Below, in pieces: positions 1 through 11,120 of a stretch of 64,000 bases of DNA. Location: contig JAJJXM010000019.1 of NCBI GenBank assembly GCA_024516155.1, forward strand, positions 737,180-801,179, written 5' to 3'. The DNA comes from Pyronema omphalodes. Lineage: Eukaryota; Ascomycota; Pezizomycetes; Pezizales; Pyronemataceae. The translations under genes were made by a program, and so were the position numbers. Numbering within the stretch: the first letter of the stretch is position 1; each line of letters starts with the position of its first letter. The notes beneath the pieces were generated by a model. That model made no database searches. It was not told the origin of the DNA and saw only the letters and a list, made by a program, of their open reading frames with translations.

Positions 1-1002
1 TACCAAACAGCGAATAAAAAGCCCGAACGATCTACCCCCCAATAATGTCCCCCAATGGGAACATTATCGTAAAGAACTAATCACTACAATCTTCCTCAAG
101 CTATATCACTCTAACTTTGATGATTTTCTTTCTGTATCTGTATTCTTACAAATCACGATACAGGTATTCATATTTCAACATTTCACTATCGCAGCCTTGA
201 ACCCACAGAATTCTACCCACGTACTGATCTTGAATTACAATTTCTGATATCCAATAGCCTTTTGAAACTTCATAACGATAGAATTAAGCTTTGCGGTTTT
301 TGTATTGCTAAAACAACGCTGTCGTGCGTCTATTGTACCATTAAGAGGGTTCGGTAAGTAAGGTTCGATATGTGGAAGTAGATTACTGGGAGTTAGATAA
401 GTAGGGTTGGATGAGTAGGGTCTGGTGAGTAGAGTTCGGTCGGATACGTGGGCTTGCGTAAGTAGCGTTTAGGGTAGGTAGGCAGGGTAGGGTTATGTGA
501 GTGATTAGGATTGCATGACTAGGGTCAAACGAGTAGGGCTGGTAATTAGGATAGATAAGTAGGGTTTGGAGTAGATAAGCAGGGTAGATAATCGTAAGTT
601 GCAGTAGGCAAGTGACAAGTCAAGTTAATACCCTCCATCTCTCCACACAACGTTTCAGAAATATCCAAAATTGAAATCATCAGTAGTAAACTTAAGGTAC
701 TATACTATACAAAGGTTGTCATAACAGAAACTCCAAAAACAACAAAAGAGAAATATTAATTAACACCGTCATTCTATCGACCCAGTAGAATATAAAACGT
801 GAACTCCTTGCAATTAATCCTTCCTGGTATGGTATTGCGGATGATTTATGTCGAAGATGAAGGTCAACTACCCACTTCTCTCTCTCTCTAATTCACACAT
901 CTCTTCCTCTCCCTCATCCCCCCTTTCCCCTCACACACTTCCCTCCTCACTTCTATAGTCCCGATAAACAATCCGAGACAAGGCCTTATCCCGCGCGCCT
1001 GT
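1..1002. other. AT-rich gene-free region
   Basis: No open frame with convincing coding character was found on either strand. The stretch holds the degenerate TAGGG-like repeats listed separately and, from about 880 to 945, a CT-rich tract. It lies downstream of the minus-strand PNS1-like gene, so its right end probably contains that gene's 3' UTR and terminator, which I cannot place exactly. Confidence 0.6.
350..600. repeat. Degenerate TAGGGTT-like repeat tract
   Basis: About 250 nt of irregularly spaced copies of GTAGGGTT, GTAGGGT and AGTAGGG, each followed by a variable GATGAG/GATAAG-like spacer, giving a loose period of roughly 14-18 nt. The core resembles the fungal telomere unit TTAGGG, but the copies are imperfect and interrupted, so this is not a telomere end. 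It could be an interstitial telomere-like tract or an unrelated decayed minisatellite. Confidence 0.4.
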
Positions 1003-2776
1003 TTAAGCCATAACTCCCTGCTGAACATCCGGGTAAACCCTAACGATCTGATCCCATAGGTCCGGGTGATCATTTCTCAGCACCTCAGGATCATGAGCCA
1101 TACAAGTAAAGATAGTCGCGACGCCACTTTTGATTGGGACCAAGAAAATATTCGCAATCTGCAAACCAATAAGGAACGAGAAAGCCAACACAACCGGGGT
1201 AAACCCTCCATCACGATTATAAGCTGGGTTAGTGAATTGCAGGTAAAGGTATGACAAAAGTGCACACAAGTAACCAACAAAGACTGCTCCCATGGTAAGA
1301 ACAGGGTCGACAAGACAGTCGTTCACTAATGCGTCCATTCCGCGGTCTTTCATTAGGTTGAAAGTAGCTTTGGCAGCGGTGACGTAGGAGTCACCGTACA
1401 ATGCGATGTAGGAGTAGGCGTAGTGGTTGAAGTACTCCACGATCCACTGGAGACAGCCGAGAATACAGCCGACGACTGCGAATAGACAGCATCCGATGAT
1501 GTTTCCGTCCATAGCCTCGCCTTGCTGAGCAATTGAAGCAGCCTGTCTCAAAAGTTGGATGATGGCAACCAATAAAGATCCAAAGCAGATGGAACCAAAT
1601 GAAGTGGTCATGGCGCGCTTGAAGGCTCCGAGAGTCGGGTGCTTGGGTAGTCCAGTGCGGATACAGAAGTACCAGGATCCGTAAACTCCGGAGACAGAAA
1701 CATGGAGGACGTTCTTGATGACTTCGGAAAGCCAATAGAAGCCAAAGGTAACAAAGACAAGAATACCAATCAAAGCTCCGGAAGAACAGTTTCCACCCTT
1801 CACATTACATGCAGGGTTGTTGACCGAGGGTGAGAACTTGATGTAGACTGAGACGAAGGTTACAGCGAACCAGGCACCTGCAACAATAGCCGCCAAACCT
1901 CCCAGAGCGGAAACCCGGAAAACATGCCCGAAGTTCTTGGAGATATCGATGGCGGTTTGCAACATTAAGACCGAGAACGGAATGCGGGACCGCCATGACC
2001 AGAAGCAGAAGGCGTAGAACACAGAAAAAATTAGGAAGACGATCGCGGCGGAGTAGTATTTCCGGTAAAAGTAGTAGACGGCGGTTGCAAATCCGAGCAC
2101 GACGCTATGGAAGGTTAGCCATTTGTTGTTAAGAAGGATCAAAATTTCTTACTTGAGGATTCCGGTGATGTAAATCAACTTCTTAGTGAAGGTCCGTGCA
2201 ATCCAAAAGTATATGGACGACACAACAAACGCTAGTGCAAGAATAAACGCGAATAGAATTACAGTGTTGGTTGATAGCTACACAAGTCAGCACCACCATT
2301 CAGTTGATTTTAGGAAAACTACTCACCCCAAAATTATTCCTACCATCTTTGATTCCCTTTCCATTGGTTGGTGCTGTTGCACGGTAGCCATTGATTGAGA
2401 TTCCGCTCACAACAATCAATCCAAAGAAACAAATCGAGAATAAAATAGCAGCCCAAAGATCCCGATATTTCGGCTTTGAGATCGCAAATTTCTCCTCAAA
2501 CGTTTGATACGGTGGGGGTGGATCTTGAACATGATCAAACTGCTGTTGTGGTGGCGGATGATTATAGTTCTGAGGTGGCGGCTGACTGTAATTCTGTGGA
2601 GGCGGTTGTGGCGGCGGTCCGTAGTTCATCGGTGGCTGTTGAGGGGGCATCTGGTATTGCTGCTGGCCATTGTACGGGTTGCCGTATTGTTGTGGTGGCG
2701 GTCCATACTGGTTTGGTGCTGGTGAGTAGCCTCCGTAGTGTTGATCCGGAGGCGGAGCGTAGTAGTTGTTGGCCAT
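1003..2776 (-). CDS. PNS1: PNS1/CTL-family (choline transporter-like) membrane protein
   Basis: Three exons on the minus strand: 2776-2327, 2277-2153 and 2104-1003, joined by 49-nt and 48-nt introns (GTGAGT...TAG and GTAAGA...TAG). The frame is continuous and gives about 558 residues, close to the length I recall for yeast Pns1p. The N-terminus to about residue 85 is Pro/Gln/Tyr-rich and cytosolic-looking. It is followed by the first membrane segment (LWAAILFSICFFGLIVV) and a series of hydrophobic segments typical of CTL/SLC44 proteins, including the NVVLGFATAVYY junction created by the second splice and the RKYYSAAIVFLIF segment. A Cys-containing loop (NPACNVKGGNC) lies between membrane segments. 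Fungal PNS1 is a plasma-membrane protein. Choline transport is a family-level assumption and has not been shown for the yeast protein. No break is seen. Confidence 0.93.
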
Positions 2777-4476
2777 GTGTTGATTTGGCGATGTACTCGT
2801 ATCCTAACAAACGAAATTGGCGAAATCTCAAAGAACGAACGCGTCGCAGAAGTTGTGGAAGTGGAAGATCAGAGTAACGAAAGGGACAGGAGAAGTGGAG
2901 GGGAGATAGTGAACCTTATTTTCCCTCCCTGCTTCGATGCTAGACAGCTTGGAACGCATTGTGGATCAAATGGAGCTTAAGTTTTAGTTGTATGACGACA
3001 GCATATTTTAAACATCCCTGTTCACATCGCAGATCCACATCGCTACTGCCCGTTCTTCCCACAACGTGTACATATCACAAACGCTCTGGGAGGCCATGTG
3101 AAACAGTTGAATGCTCATACCCGTTCTTTATAAATTGAAACACAAAATCATTCAAAAATTGAATAGTAATACAAATACCAGCATTCCTGACAGCTTTGAA
3201 GTGTAGAATCAGTAGGATCACAACCCCTTCAAGACGGAAAGCCCTGCCATGCCAAGACTCTGGGCAAGTCTGGGCGGATTCAGATGACGACGGCATCCGG
3301 GTTAAAACGTTCGAAATGGCTAGGCCTGTCTTTAGGACGTCGTCACCACAAATACGTCTGACCGCGATGTGTAAAGACAGGAAACTGGAATTTCTAAGTG
3401 CATTTTGACATTTGTCGTCGCAAAGAATGCGATGCAAAGGGGTTCACTGAATCCTGCAGCCGTGGAGCCTCGTCTATACATCGCCCCGTCAGTGCAGACA
3501 AGCTTTTCAGTGTTTCATGATGGGGGCTTGGCACGTGCTTTCAAGATCCCAGCTTGAACATCGCCGACATGCTATACCAAGCCAAATCCATAGCGCTAGC
3601 GTTAACGTGGCTTAGCTTATAGCTAGATCCTCCGCGGCTTTGCCCAATGTCTTAGATCGAGCACATGGTTGCCACAGATCTGCCCTGAGGGCACATATAT
3701 GTGAAGTTACGCAAGTGTAGCGTTTGAACCATCAAGAGTCGACAATACATCCGCTATTGCTATGGAGTTTTGTGCTTTGCTCACCAACGGTTATCCAAAC
3801 GTCTACCCGGTCAATTGAGAATTGCGAATTCACAGTAAAGTAGCAATTCAATTTGAAGAGTGGATTACAGGTGCGTGCGTACGCGGAGGCCCGGTCGACA
3901 ACAGGGAGATTGTAGCACTGTATGATATATAAGAAATTACTTGTCCGAGTCTCATAATTATTGGATTTACTGGCGAAAACAGGCTATGGTGGTGCAACGC
4001 TCTGTAGGCTACTAACTGTTCTGGGGTGATAAATTAAGCAACAACCGGCTGCTCGGGTATTTTGTATACCAAGGTAAGTGCGGCCCTCTACCACATGTAC
4101 CCTTACACACCTAAGATTATCGCACCAATACCTCACATTGACAACTATGGTATACCCGAATTACAAATTCAATGCCATATCCAATAACTTGATCTCGGAC
4201 CAGATAAATATTCCTCCCTCGAATCCGACTCAACAGTATACCCAAAGTCATTTCAAATTGAATGGCTTTAATTGCATTCATCCATTCTCCTTTATTCATG
4301 TTCGTCTAATTCTCACGTAGCCTCTCTCCCCCAGATCACATTGCACCGAAGGAAAAACTACCATTATATTTTAAATGAATGGAGGGCAGCTCCGAAGTAA
4401 ATGTTTGGGGAATTTTGGAAGATAAAACCTCAATAAATATCCAACGAATACCTCCTCATCAATTCATAAACCGCAA
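2777..4476. other. Intergenic region upstream of the PNS1-like gene
   Basis: The first few hundred bases left of 3000 should contain the promoter and 5' leader of the PNS1-like gene, which reads leftward from 2776. I see no long coding frame. Short frames around 3075-3437 and 4078-4320 have no recognisable domain or splice structure. Confidence 0.5.
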
Positions 4477-4710
4477 TTATTCCGTATCATTGGCCGCCAT
4501 GCTACCGGAAATGCTTTTTAACATTTCTTCGCCCAATCCCATTGCATAATAATACTTGGCGTAACTTGTCTTTTCTTCCATCCTCTGCACCACCTCCAAC
4601 CTTCCATCCAGAATTTTGTATTTAGCCGCAGAAGTTTGCATAGTGCTTACAGTATCTGAGTGCTTCTGTTTAAGCGTGCACATCCTCAGTTTAAGGACCT
4701 TCTCTACTCG
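4477..4710 (-). pseudogene. Relic of a kinesin-light-chain-type TPR protein
   Basis: The minus-strand frame ends at a stop at 4477 and is open back to an in-frame TAA near 4715. Its translation has the signature spacing of a TPR_12/kinesin-light-chain repeat: a leading VLKLR helix, then LKQKHSDTVSTM (compare the family pattern LG.EHPDTL.SM), a following helix with AAKY, and a DGR turn. Only about one repeat plus a short tail ending SMAANDTE remains, with no start region. Fungal NB-ARC/TPR proteins often end in such repeats, and the neighbouring HET-like relic fits that kind of source. The assignment rests on the motif pattern alone. Confidence 0.35.
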
Positions 4711-5241
4711 TGCTTAAAGATGGTGGCTAGCGCCATCAGCCCTAGTCGCTCGTCTACGAGCCACCGGGGACACTCCTACGCAGTACCCAACGGCTGTATG
4801 TGCGATAAAACCTACATGTAATATCACGTGGTCTGTCATGAGGAACCACGTGCTATCCAGGGTCGACGAAAGACCACATGTTCAGCGCACTGATTGCACA
4901 ACTGGCCGATCATTCTTGTTCCCTGAAGAGGAAATGTTTTGTTAAGATTGATCCTTCTAGATTACATCATTTGATTGTAGCGTTCTTATATACCGTATTC
5001 GATTGGTTAATCGGTTCCTAGAATTTCATTTGCTATTAGCATGATTAAAAGATGCTATAAGCATGCTTGGGTTATTAGGTATCAATACTGCTAGTTCCAA
5101 AACATTCTGGAAGAGTTTTTGTTTTTAATCACCTATTCCATCCATTTTGTTGTGTGTGCAAACCTATATGTGTCCTGGCGTTACTAAGTCATTTTATAAG
5201 CAGCAGTCTTCTGACACGCTGAATACAGAATGAATCTGTAA

Positions 5242-5517
5242 TCAATAATGATTCATGCAATGATGATAGCACAGGCGACTCCCTATCGAACCGAATACGC
5301 CACGTAAGGATCTTTCAATATCGGTAATACCATGGCACATTGTCCCATTTGATCTCGCGCAATCGACTTCCCATTGGGATGGTAAATATCCCCATGTAAT
5401 GGCCCAATATTCCTTGCCGTAGGTTTCAATATTGATCTCGCAGCACTTCATGGTGGAGTGTCTCACATTGCCGCGGAGCGGATAACAAATAAAAACATTT
5501 CGCTTGCGCATTGACAT
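5242..5517 (-). pseudogene. Relic of a HET-domain (heterokaryon incompatibility) gene
   Basis: A 91-codon minus-strand frame resembles the start of a fungal HET domain: a residue pattern like (Y)WAITWGYLPSQWEV corresponds to the family block YxALSYxWGD, followed by NGTMCHGITDIERSLR corresponding to the conserved NG..xxIT.NLxxALR block. The rest of the domain and any effector part are missing, and no continuation was found in the other frames nearby. HET proteins trigger non-self cell death in filamentous ascomycetes and occur as large families with many broken copies. This is a weak but specific motif match. Confidence 0.35.
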
Positions 5518-6148
5518 TAGGTGTTGGAGTACTAATCCGCGGCAGAGTAATACTCACACACCCTTATCTAAAGGGATAGCGATTACAAACACTCGCAAAG
5601 CAGTAAACTGCGTTGAGGTTTCTCAGATTTCGTTGCAGTATGTCTATTTGGCTACACTAAGAAAGAAATATTTTCACCGCAGCAGCATTGATGCATCAAT
5701 AACTAAAAGGGTATAGAGCATGCACGTTACCCAGCTTAGTTTACTCAAGAACTATGCTGGCTCCGTAGAAGCTTTATCGTGGTCACAGACTTCCTTGATC
5801 TCAAGAGTGGGGATTCCTGGGGCTTCAGCAAGAAGCAGAACTTCTCACGATCCACCAAACTGCGATCCGAACCAGACCACATGTGGTGGTACCGTCCAGT
5901 CTACGTATTAGAGCTGGCAAGAACCACTTCCATGTGTTCCAGTCCAGTCCTCGGTTACCAAAATGATGGGACAGGACTGCGAGTGACAGTGGGGCAGCAG
6001 CTACATAACATATGGGTTTTCTTGCTAAGCCATACTACTAGCGGGAGATTGGCAGTATCCGCTGTTGACGTAACTCTCTGGCGCGCGTGGAGGGGCGCTT
6101 GCTACAGTGCCAAGGTGCCATCATTTGTCTATTTAATCGCGGCTTCCA
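5518..6148. other. Gene-free stretch between HET relic and LINE fragment
   Basis: Only short overlapping frames on the plus strand (5720-6192), without a domain, a consistent codon pattern or splice signals. I support no gene here. Confidence 0.5.
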
Positions 6149-6370
6149 GTTTTTTTTTCTTTTTTTTTCTTTTATTTCATACTCGCATCTAACCGTAAGG
6201 TTATGGCAGAAGCTATCTAATTACAGTACATTTCTAACTGTCAAGTGTTACCTTGACAATTACCGGGAACGCCCCGGGGCGGTCATTCTTTCTTGAGGTT
6301 GTAGCCCCCTCATGTCTTTCGTTCTCCATTTCTGTATTCTCGCCACTATGTCCTTGAGCCCTATTCGATT
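6149..6370 (-). mobile_element. 5'-truncated 3' end of a Tad1-type LINE
   Basis: On the plus strand this starts with a T-rich tract (TTTTTTTTTC repeated), then TTTCATACTCGCATCTAACC and a block containing TTACCGGGAACGCCCCGG. It matches the 3' ends of the two full-length LINEs in this window (22358 onward; 43268 backward on the opposite strand). Similarity fades around 6370. This is therefore a short dead-on-arrival copy, as expected from incomplete target-primed reverse transcription. It is more diverged in its A tail (interrupted by C on the plus strand) than the other two, so it may be older. Confidence 0.8.
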
Positions 6371-6641
6371 ATCCAATTTCTTTTTTCTTAAATATTAAAT
6401 TTGAGTTCTCCAGTTAACCGCGCTGTAATTATTCAAATATTGATATTTTCTTCCCCATTGTGATCTTCATTTGCGCGTGTTCTCTCCGCGCTCACGGCAT
6501 AGCCTTTTCTCTAGCCACAAGTGAGCCTTAGTCATCCTTTTTTTGTAGACCGGTCGGGCATTTGAACACGATGCGCCAAGGGACGGGCATTGTGGACCTT
6601 TGCTCTTTAGGCTTGGGACTCTGAGAATTTTCGCATATACT

Positions 6642-6754
6642 GCTCTAGAAAATGGAGGGCCGGGTCACGGTTTTCTAGAGCTAAGGCGCTGGGCCGTTTG
6701 GTCTGGACCAAACCCGGTCTAGTCCAGCACAAACAGCATTTGGACCAGACCAAA
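6642..6754. repeat. Cluster of inverted repeats
   Basis: Arms GCTCTAGAAAA (6642-6652) and TTTTCTAGAGC (6671-6681) form a perfect 11-bp inverted repeat with an 18-nt loop. Next, GTTTGGTCTGGACCAAAC (6696-6713) is self-complementary around its centre. The 16-mer at 6739-6754 is a near-exact inverted copy of the core of the previous palindrome. The cluster could be the end of a small DNA transposon, a cruciform or a binding-site cluster. Confidence 0.55.
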
Positions 6755-7270
6755 AGGTGACGGGATATTTCTCACTTAGGAATCTCAGAGGAATAGATTT
6801 ATACTACAATTGCATCATATTTGACAGAAAATTTAAATTGTTCTCCGTACTACCTAAACACCCAGATTAGATAAAGGGTTAAGAGGGAATCTATGTTTCA
6901 GCCCATTCACGTGTAAGTAATCAGTGACAAAATCGAAAACCAAGAAAAGACTGCGGCCCAAGTAATCAAGGGGCGGGTATGAATACAATCCCGCGACGAT
7001 GCCATGATAGAGATAATGATGATCTGGCGACAGTTATTCTCTTGGTCCTGAAGGGGTCGAGACAAACAGCACTTTCACCACATGCATACCGTTACTGTGT
7101 CTGTTTGTTCAGAGAATGGTGGTTCAGAAATCTTAATCCGGTTGAGATATTCTGTTTGTAGACCCCTAGAATAATGTTTGAGTGGTATGTACTGGGCAAC
7201 ATTTTCCTTCCTTCAACCCCCCTCTACACTGTTTGACCCCCTAGGATGAGAATTTGCAAAGAATCCACTC

Positions 7271-7278
7271 TACATAAA
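7271..7278 (+). promoter_or_regulatory. Candidate TATA box of coiled-coil copy 1
   Basis: TACATAAA followed by CCTCC, about 150 nt before the ATG at 7424. The same block in copy 2 reads TATATAAACCTCC (35754-35761), so the site is kept between paralogs while its surroundings have diverged. Confidence 0.5.
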
Positions 7279-7423
7279 CCTCCTCCACGTCCCGCTTCCT
7301 CCATCTACTACTAACCCGCACTCTCACCCCAACTTCTGTTCTTCCACTATTACTCCACCAACAAACCGCAACAACATTGACTTCAACCACTTTTACAATC
7401 ATTCAAACCTATCACTCCACGCT

Positions 7424-9078
7424 ATGACCCATCAGCATATTGTACCGGGGCTCTCATCGGAGCCTATCCCGAAGTCTCCGGCCCCTACTGCAACGGTCAC
7501 CTCGGAAAACCAAGCTCCGAAGCCCAAGGGTACCGCGGATTCCGTCGACTCCAAGGTAGAAAAACAAGATGTATACCTCTCCGAAATCGAGCAGAATCTT
7601 CTTCGTCACGCAGAAGCAAGCAAACAGTTATCCGAAATGTTAGCCGCTGCCAAGAAGCAATCCAAAAACGCCGAGGATTTTCAACAACGTATCGACAAAG
7701 TTACCAAGGAGAAAGATTATCTTGCCAAGAGATACTTTGAGATGGAAGAGAGATATAACAAAGTAAAAAAGGAGAACGACCAGCTCGCGGGAGAAATCGC
7801 TCAACTAAAGAAACGGGTTGCAATTGTTGATGAACACCCTAACGCGGCGGAAACCCAGAAATTGATTGAGCATCTCACTACTGAAAATAAACTACTTAAG
7901 GAAGCACGCGAAGGGGCTATTGAAGAACTCAAGGCTCAACCGATTATGCAGGATATGATTAACAGGTTGGTTGAGGAAAAGGAGGGACTGGAAGAGAAAC
8001 ACCGGAACAATACCGCCGAGATGAAGACACAGATTCAACAACTGGAGCAACAAGCGGAGAATTCAGCAAACGAAGTCAAGCTCTTGCGAAAGGAGAACAA
8101 AGAATTACAGAAGGGGCTTGGCAATGCCGGCCAAGACGGGGTTAGTAAGGATATGGCAAAGCTGCTTAAGAGATACTACGAAATGGAGGAGCAGTTTGGA
8201 CAGATGAAAAAAGATATCAAGCAGGAAGTGAAGAGTGTTTTCGCTAAGAAGGATAAAAAGATGTTCCAACAGGTTCAAGAGAAAATTCTTGAGAATGAGA
8301 AGAAGATGCAGGATCACCTCGAGAAGCGACTTGGAGAGACCGAGAACCATGTTCAGAAACAAGTGGAGGGACGTCTGATAGACAATGAGAATCAGATTCA
8401 AGAACGCTTGATGGAGAATGAGAAGCAGATCCAAGAACGTTTTGGGGTCAATGAGGTTAAGATCTGGGGCCACGGGCAGGAAATCCAGCAAAATATCAAA
8501 GAGATTGTCGCAAAACATGACAAGCAAATACAAGGTCGTCTTGAGGCTAATGAGGTCAAGATTCAGCAAAATGTCAAGGAGACCATCACAGAAAAAGTGC
8601 TAAAAATCGAGGAAACTCTCAGTCTTATCTCTGGTGATACCATTAATGAACAGGGTTATCTCACCAGATTAATAGTGAGAACTTCACCCCGCTGGGGCGG
8701 CTAAACTGACTCAAACAGCCACTCAAAGCAATCCCAGATACCTTGACTCAAATTACCTCTATCTACGGCAAAGTCATTATTTATGTAGATCGGAAGAAAA
8801 TCAAGAATTTCGAGGTAAATCAACATCAAAATACATATCAGGTCTCGCTACATTTTGGGAAAATCACTAACGTATAATGACTTTAGGATTTTGAAAAACT
8901 CATCAATAGCATTTGGGACTTGAATTTCAATAGATACGATAGCTACTACAAACACTACAAATTAGGAAATCGTTCTATCCCCCTCGACTGGTCTAAAGAC
9001 TGCGCAACTTCGCAATGCATCAGTATCTCTAAACACCCTAATAATTCCAGCTATCACATGATAGAATGCACTCAATAA
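7424..9078 (+). CDS. Coiled-coil protein, family copy 1 (intact)
   Basis: Three exons: 7424-8674, 8719-8814 and 8887-9078, with introns of 44 nt (CTGAC branch, CAG end) and 72 nt (CTAAC branch, TAG end). They give 512 residues. The same exon ends fit copies 2 and 3, which supports the model. Residues 1-60 are a Pro/Thr/Ala-rich leader starting MTHQHIVPGL. From about 60 to 405 the protein is a long highly charged coiled coil, with repeats of the type ENEKQIQERL, VNEVKI.. and KHDKQIQGRL in the second half. The last about 95 residues, encoded mostly by the two small exons, form a different domain with YVDRKKI, IWDLN and Cys residues. No signal peptide or membrane segment. I do not recognise the family. 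A structural or scaffold role is only a guess. Confidence 0.85.
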
Positions 9079-10829
9079 GGCCTGTAAATATCGAGTAAAA
9101 GATTACAGTACGTTCCGGCCATAAGTCTCTTTCTCGCTCCTGTGACGCCAAAGTTAATAGTGTTCAAGGCAAACAGTATCAGAGTATGGAATTCCCCTAT
9201 CAAAATTACAAAAGCAATTCAGGCAAGATAAAGGAATATCTCTCACCGCAGTATCATGTACTTGAATAAAATGCAATTTCTCAGTTACGACATATCTGAA
9301 CTCGTTCCTCAATCCGATAGTCCAGGTGCTATGTAAAATGTTTGTACTTCATTGTAAACAAACTAAATATCCACAGAAAGCACGATAATATGTCACTTCA
9401 ATCCAGTTTACCTTACCCAGTGTGAGAAAGGACAGGGAGAGACAGACGGTTCTATTGTAGATGATGATGACAATACAGAGAGAGGAAGCATTAGATATAG
9501 TAGAAGAGTCGGTTGGTCTCATCCTCCTTATCACATCCCGGTTGGTGTCCCACTTTGTCCCCCTAAAGGTTCGTCTTGATCAAACTCAAGGACCTTGTTC
9601 CGACAAGCTGGATTGCCTCTTCTCAGCAATCTTCCAACACCCAGCAAATGGAGACAGTAGCAGTAAAACGTCACTAGCCTCTCAAATAGTTTAGTAACTT
9701 ACAAGCATTCCGCATCCTTAACTTTTTTTCACACCAAAAACTTCCAGAATTTCAGTCCGCTGTTAAAAGGACCATCACTAGCATTTTGCCCCCGTCTTTT
9801 ATTCTGATAATATCGTAATTGCTCACTAATCGCACTAGCTTCATGAAATATCACTTAAGCAAATATGCACCTAAATTCACAAACGTGATCCCATGATTAC
9901 TAATTGAGGTCTTCTATTCTCCAAGTTTCATCTACCCTTCTTTGACTACAAACATTCAGCTATCACCCTCCTGTATATTGCTATATTCAGGTACGCAGAG
10001 AATCGGTGCGAGTCGTAGGCGAATCTTGAAGGGTAGTATAATTTCAAAAGGAGTTTCGGGTTGTATTTTGACCCGGGACCGTCAACGTTTGGTGTCAATA
10101 TGAGACTTGGAGTAACAGGCGTTCTTTGTTTACTTTTTGTGTTTACGTAATAGCAATGATAACATTAGGTTTCCAGTTTGAAAATTGGGGAGTTGCGAAT
10201 CTTGTGATGTCCTTTTGTCTGCATGGCAGGTGTGATGAAAGAAAAGAATTAATTTCCTAGTTATGGGTGTAGTTCTTTTGTCCAAATTCATGGTGCACAT
10301 CGTGATTTCTGTTGGAATACATTCAGATTGTTATGATTCATAGGCTTTAGGAAGCTGTGATGTTTTGGAGCTCTGTACATACCCATGCTTTTGTGCTGAT
10401 TATTGTCCTGATTACGGTGAGGAATTGGTGAATATTTTGAAATATGGCGTTGTGGTGGACATGCAGAAAGGTATGAAGATCTATAGCAGCTTCAAATCCC
10501 CACTCATATAGGCAATATTACCATCACTACTTTTCTGTCTTCCCCTATATTCATTTTTTCAAGCTCGAAAAGGGAGTCATACGTGGTGAAGCAGTGTAAA
10601 TAACAATACTTGATAGTGTTGAATAGCATAACAACTGATCTAGGGCTGAGAAGAAACCTATTGGTTCCAACACAGCCCGCGGCATACTTGACGATATATG
10701 CCAATCTATGTCTATATATACCACTGATATTCTATATTTTCGACTTTAACCTTCTTACACATCTTCAGAGAGCACACCAACTCCCATTGCCACAGTGTCA
10801 CAGTCTACCTTTACCATCTTCATCTCGAG
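9079..10829. other. Downstream flank of coiled-coil copy 1; no gene seen
   Basis: The first about 300 nt share patches with the 3' flanks of copies 2 and 3 (for example GAACTCGTTCCT and a CCACAGAAA block near 9370), so the duplicated unit extended past the stop codon. The remainder is AT-rich with short unrelated frames. A TATA-like TCTATATATA at 10711-10720 lies upstream of the small ORF at 10830. Confidence 0.5.
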
Positions 10830-11120
10830 ATGAGTAACCGCACTGTTCCAACTTCGCCGGACCGGTCGACTGTCACGTACCTAGCGCTACCAGATTTCGC
10901 AACCGAGGAGGAATTCCAACGGTATCTCAGAGCCAACTATCGTCAAATCAATCCCAGAACAGCAGCGGTTAAGTATGCTCATTGGCTCCAAAACTGTCAT
11001 CCTCTCGAAGTTGCATTGGCTCTGAAGAACTGCGAATATGATGCAATGTTTGAGCAATGGATGCAAGAGTCTAGGAAGATTGCGGAATTGATTGAAGCTG
11101 TGGAAAGATATACCATGTGA
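10830..11120 (+). CDS. Small hypothetical protein, 96 aa
   Basis: Single-exon frame from ATG 10830 to TGA 11120. In its favour: a TATATATA box about 110 nt upstream, a CT-rich pyrimidine leader (about 10780-10825), balanced codon use, and a soluble, helix-rich composition (FATEEEFQRYLRANYRQ, NPRTAAVKYAHWLQ, MFEQWMQESRKIAELIEA). No membrane segment, signal peptide or known motif is visible. It has no partner nearby, since its neighbours are gene-free stretches. It could be a genuine orphan gene or a chance frame. Confidence 0.45.
   Translation: MSNRTVPTSPDRSTVTYLALPDFATEEEFQRYLRANYRQINPRTAAVKYAHWLQNCHPLEVALALKNCEYDAMFEQWMQESRKIAELIEAVERYTM

Larger units (their letters stand above)
6371..7423. 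other. Upstream region of coiled-coil copy 1
   Basis: Apart from the inverted repeats listed separately, the part from about 6890 to 7423 is clearly related to 35330-35906, upstream of coiled-coil copy 2. Shared blocks include the CTGTTTGTTCAG-like segment, GTTTGACCCCCT and the CATAAACCTCC/TATAAACCTCC box. The 5' flank and promoter were therefore duplicated together with the gene. From about 7300 the strand is CT-rich, as in many fungal leaders. Confidence 0.6.
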
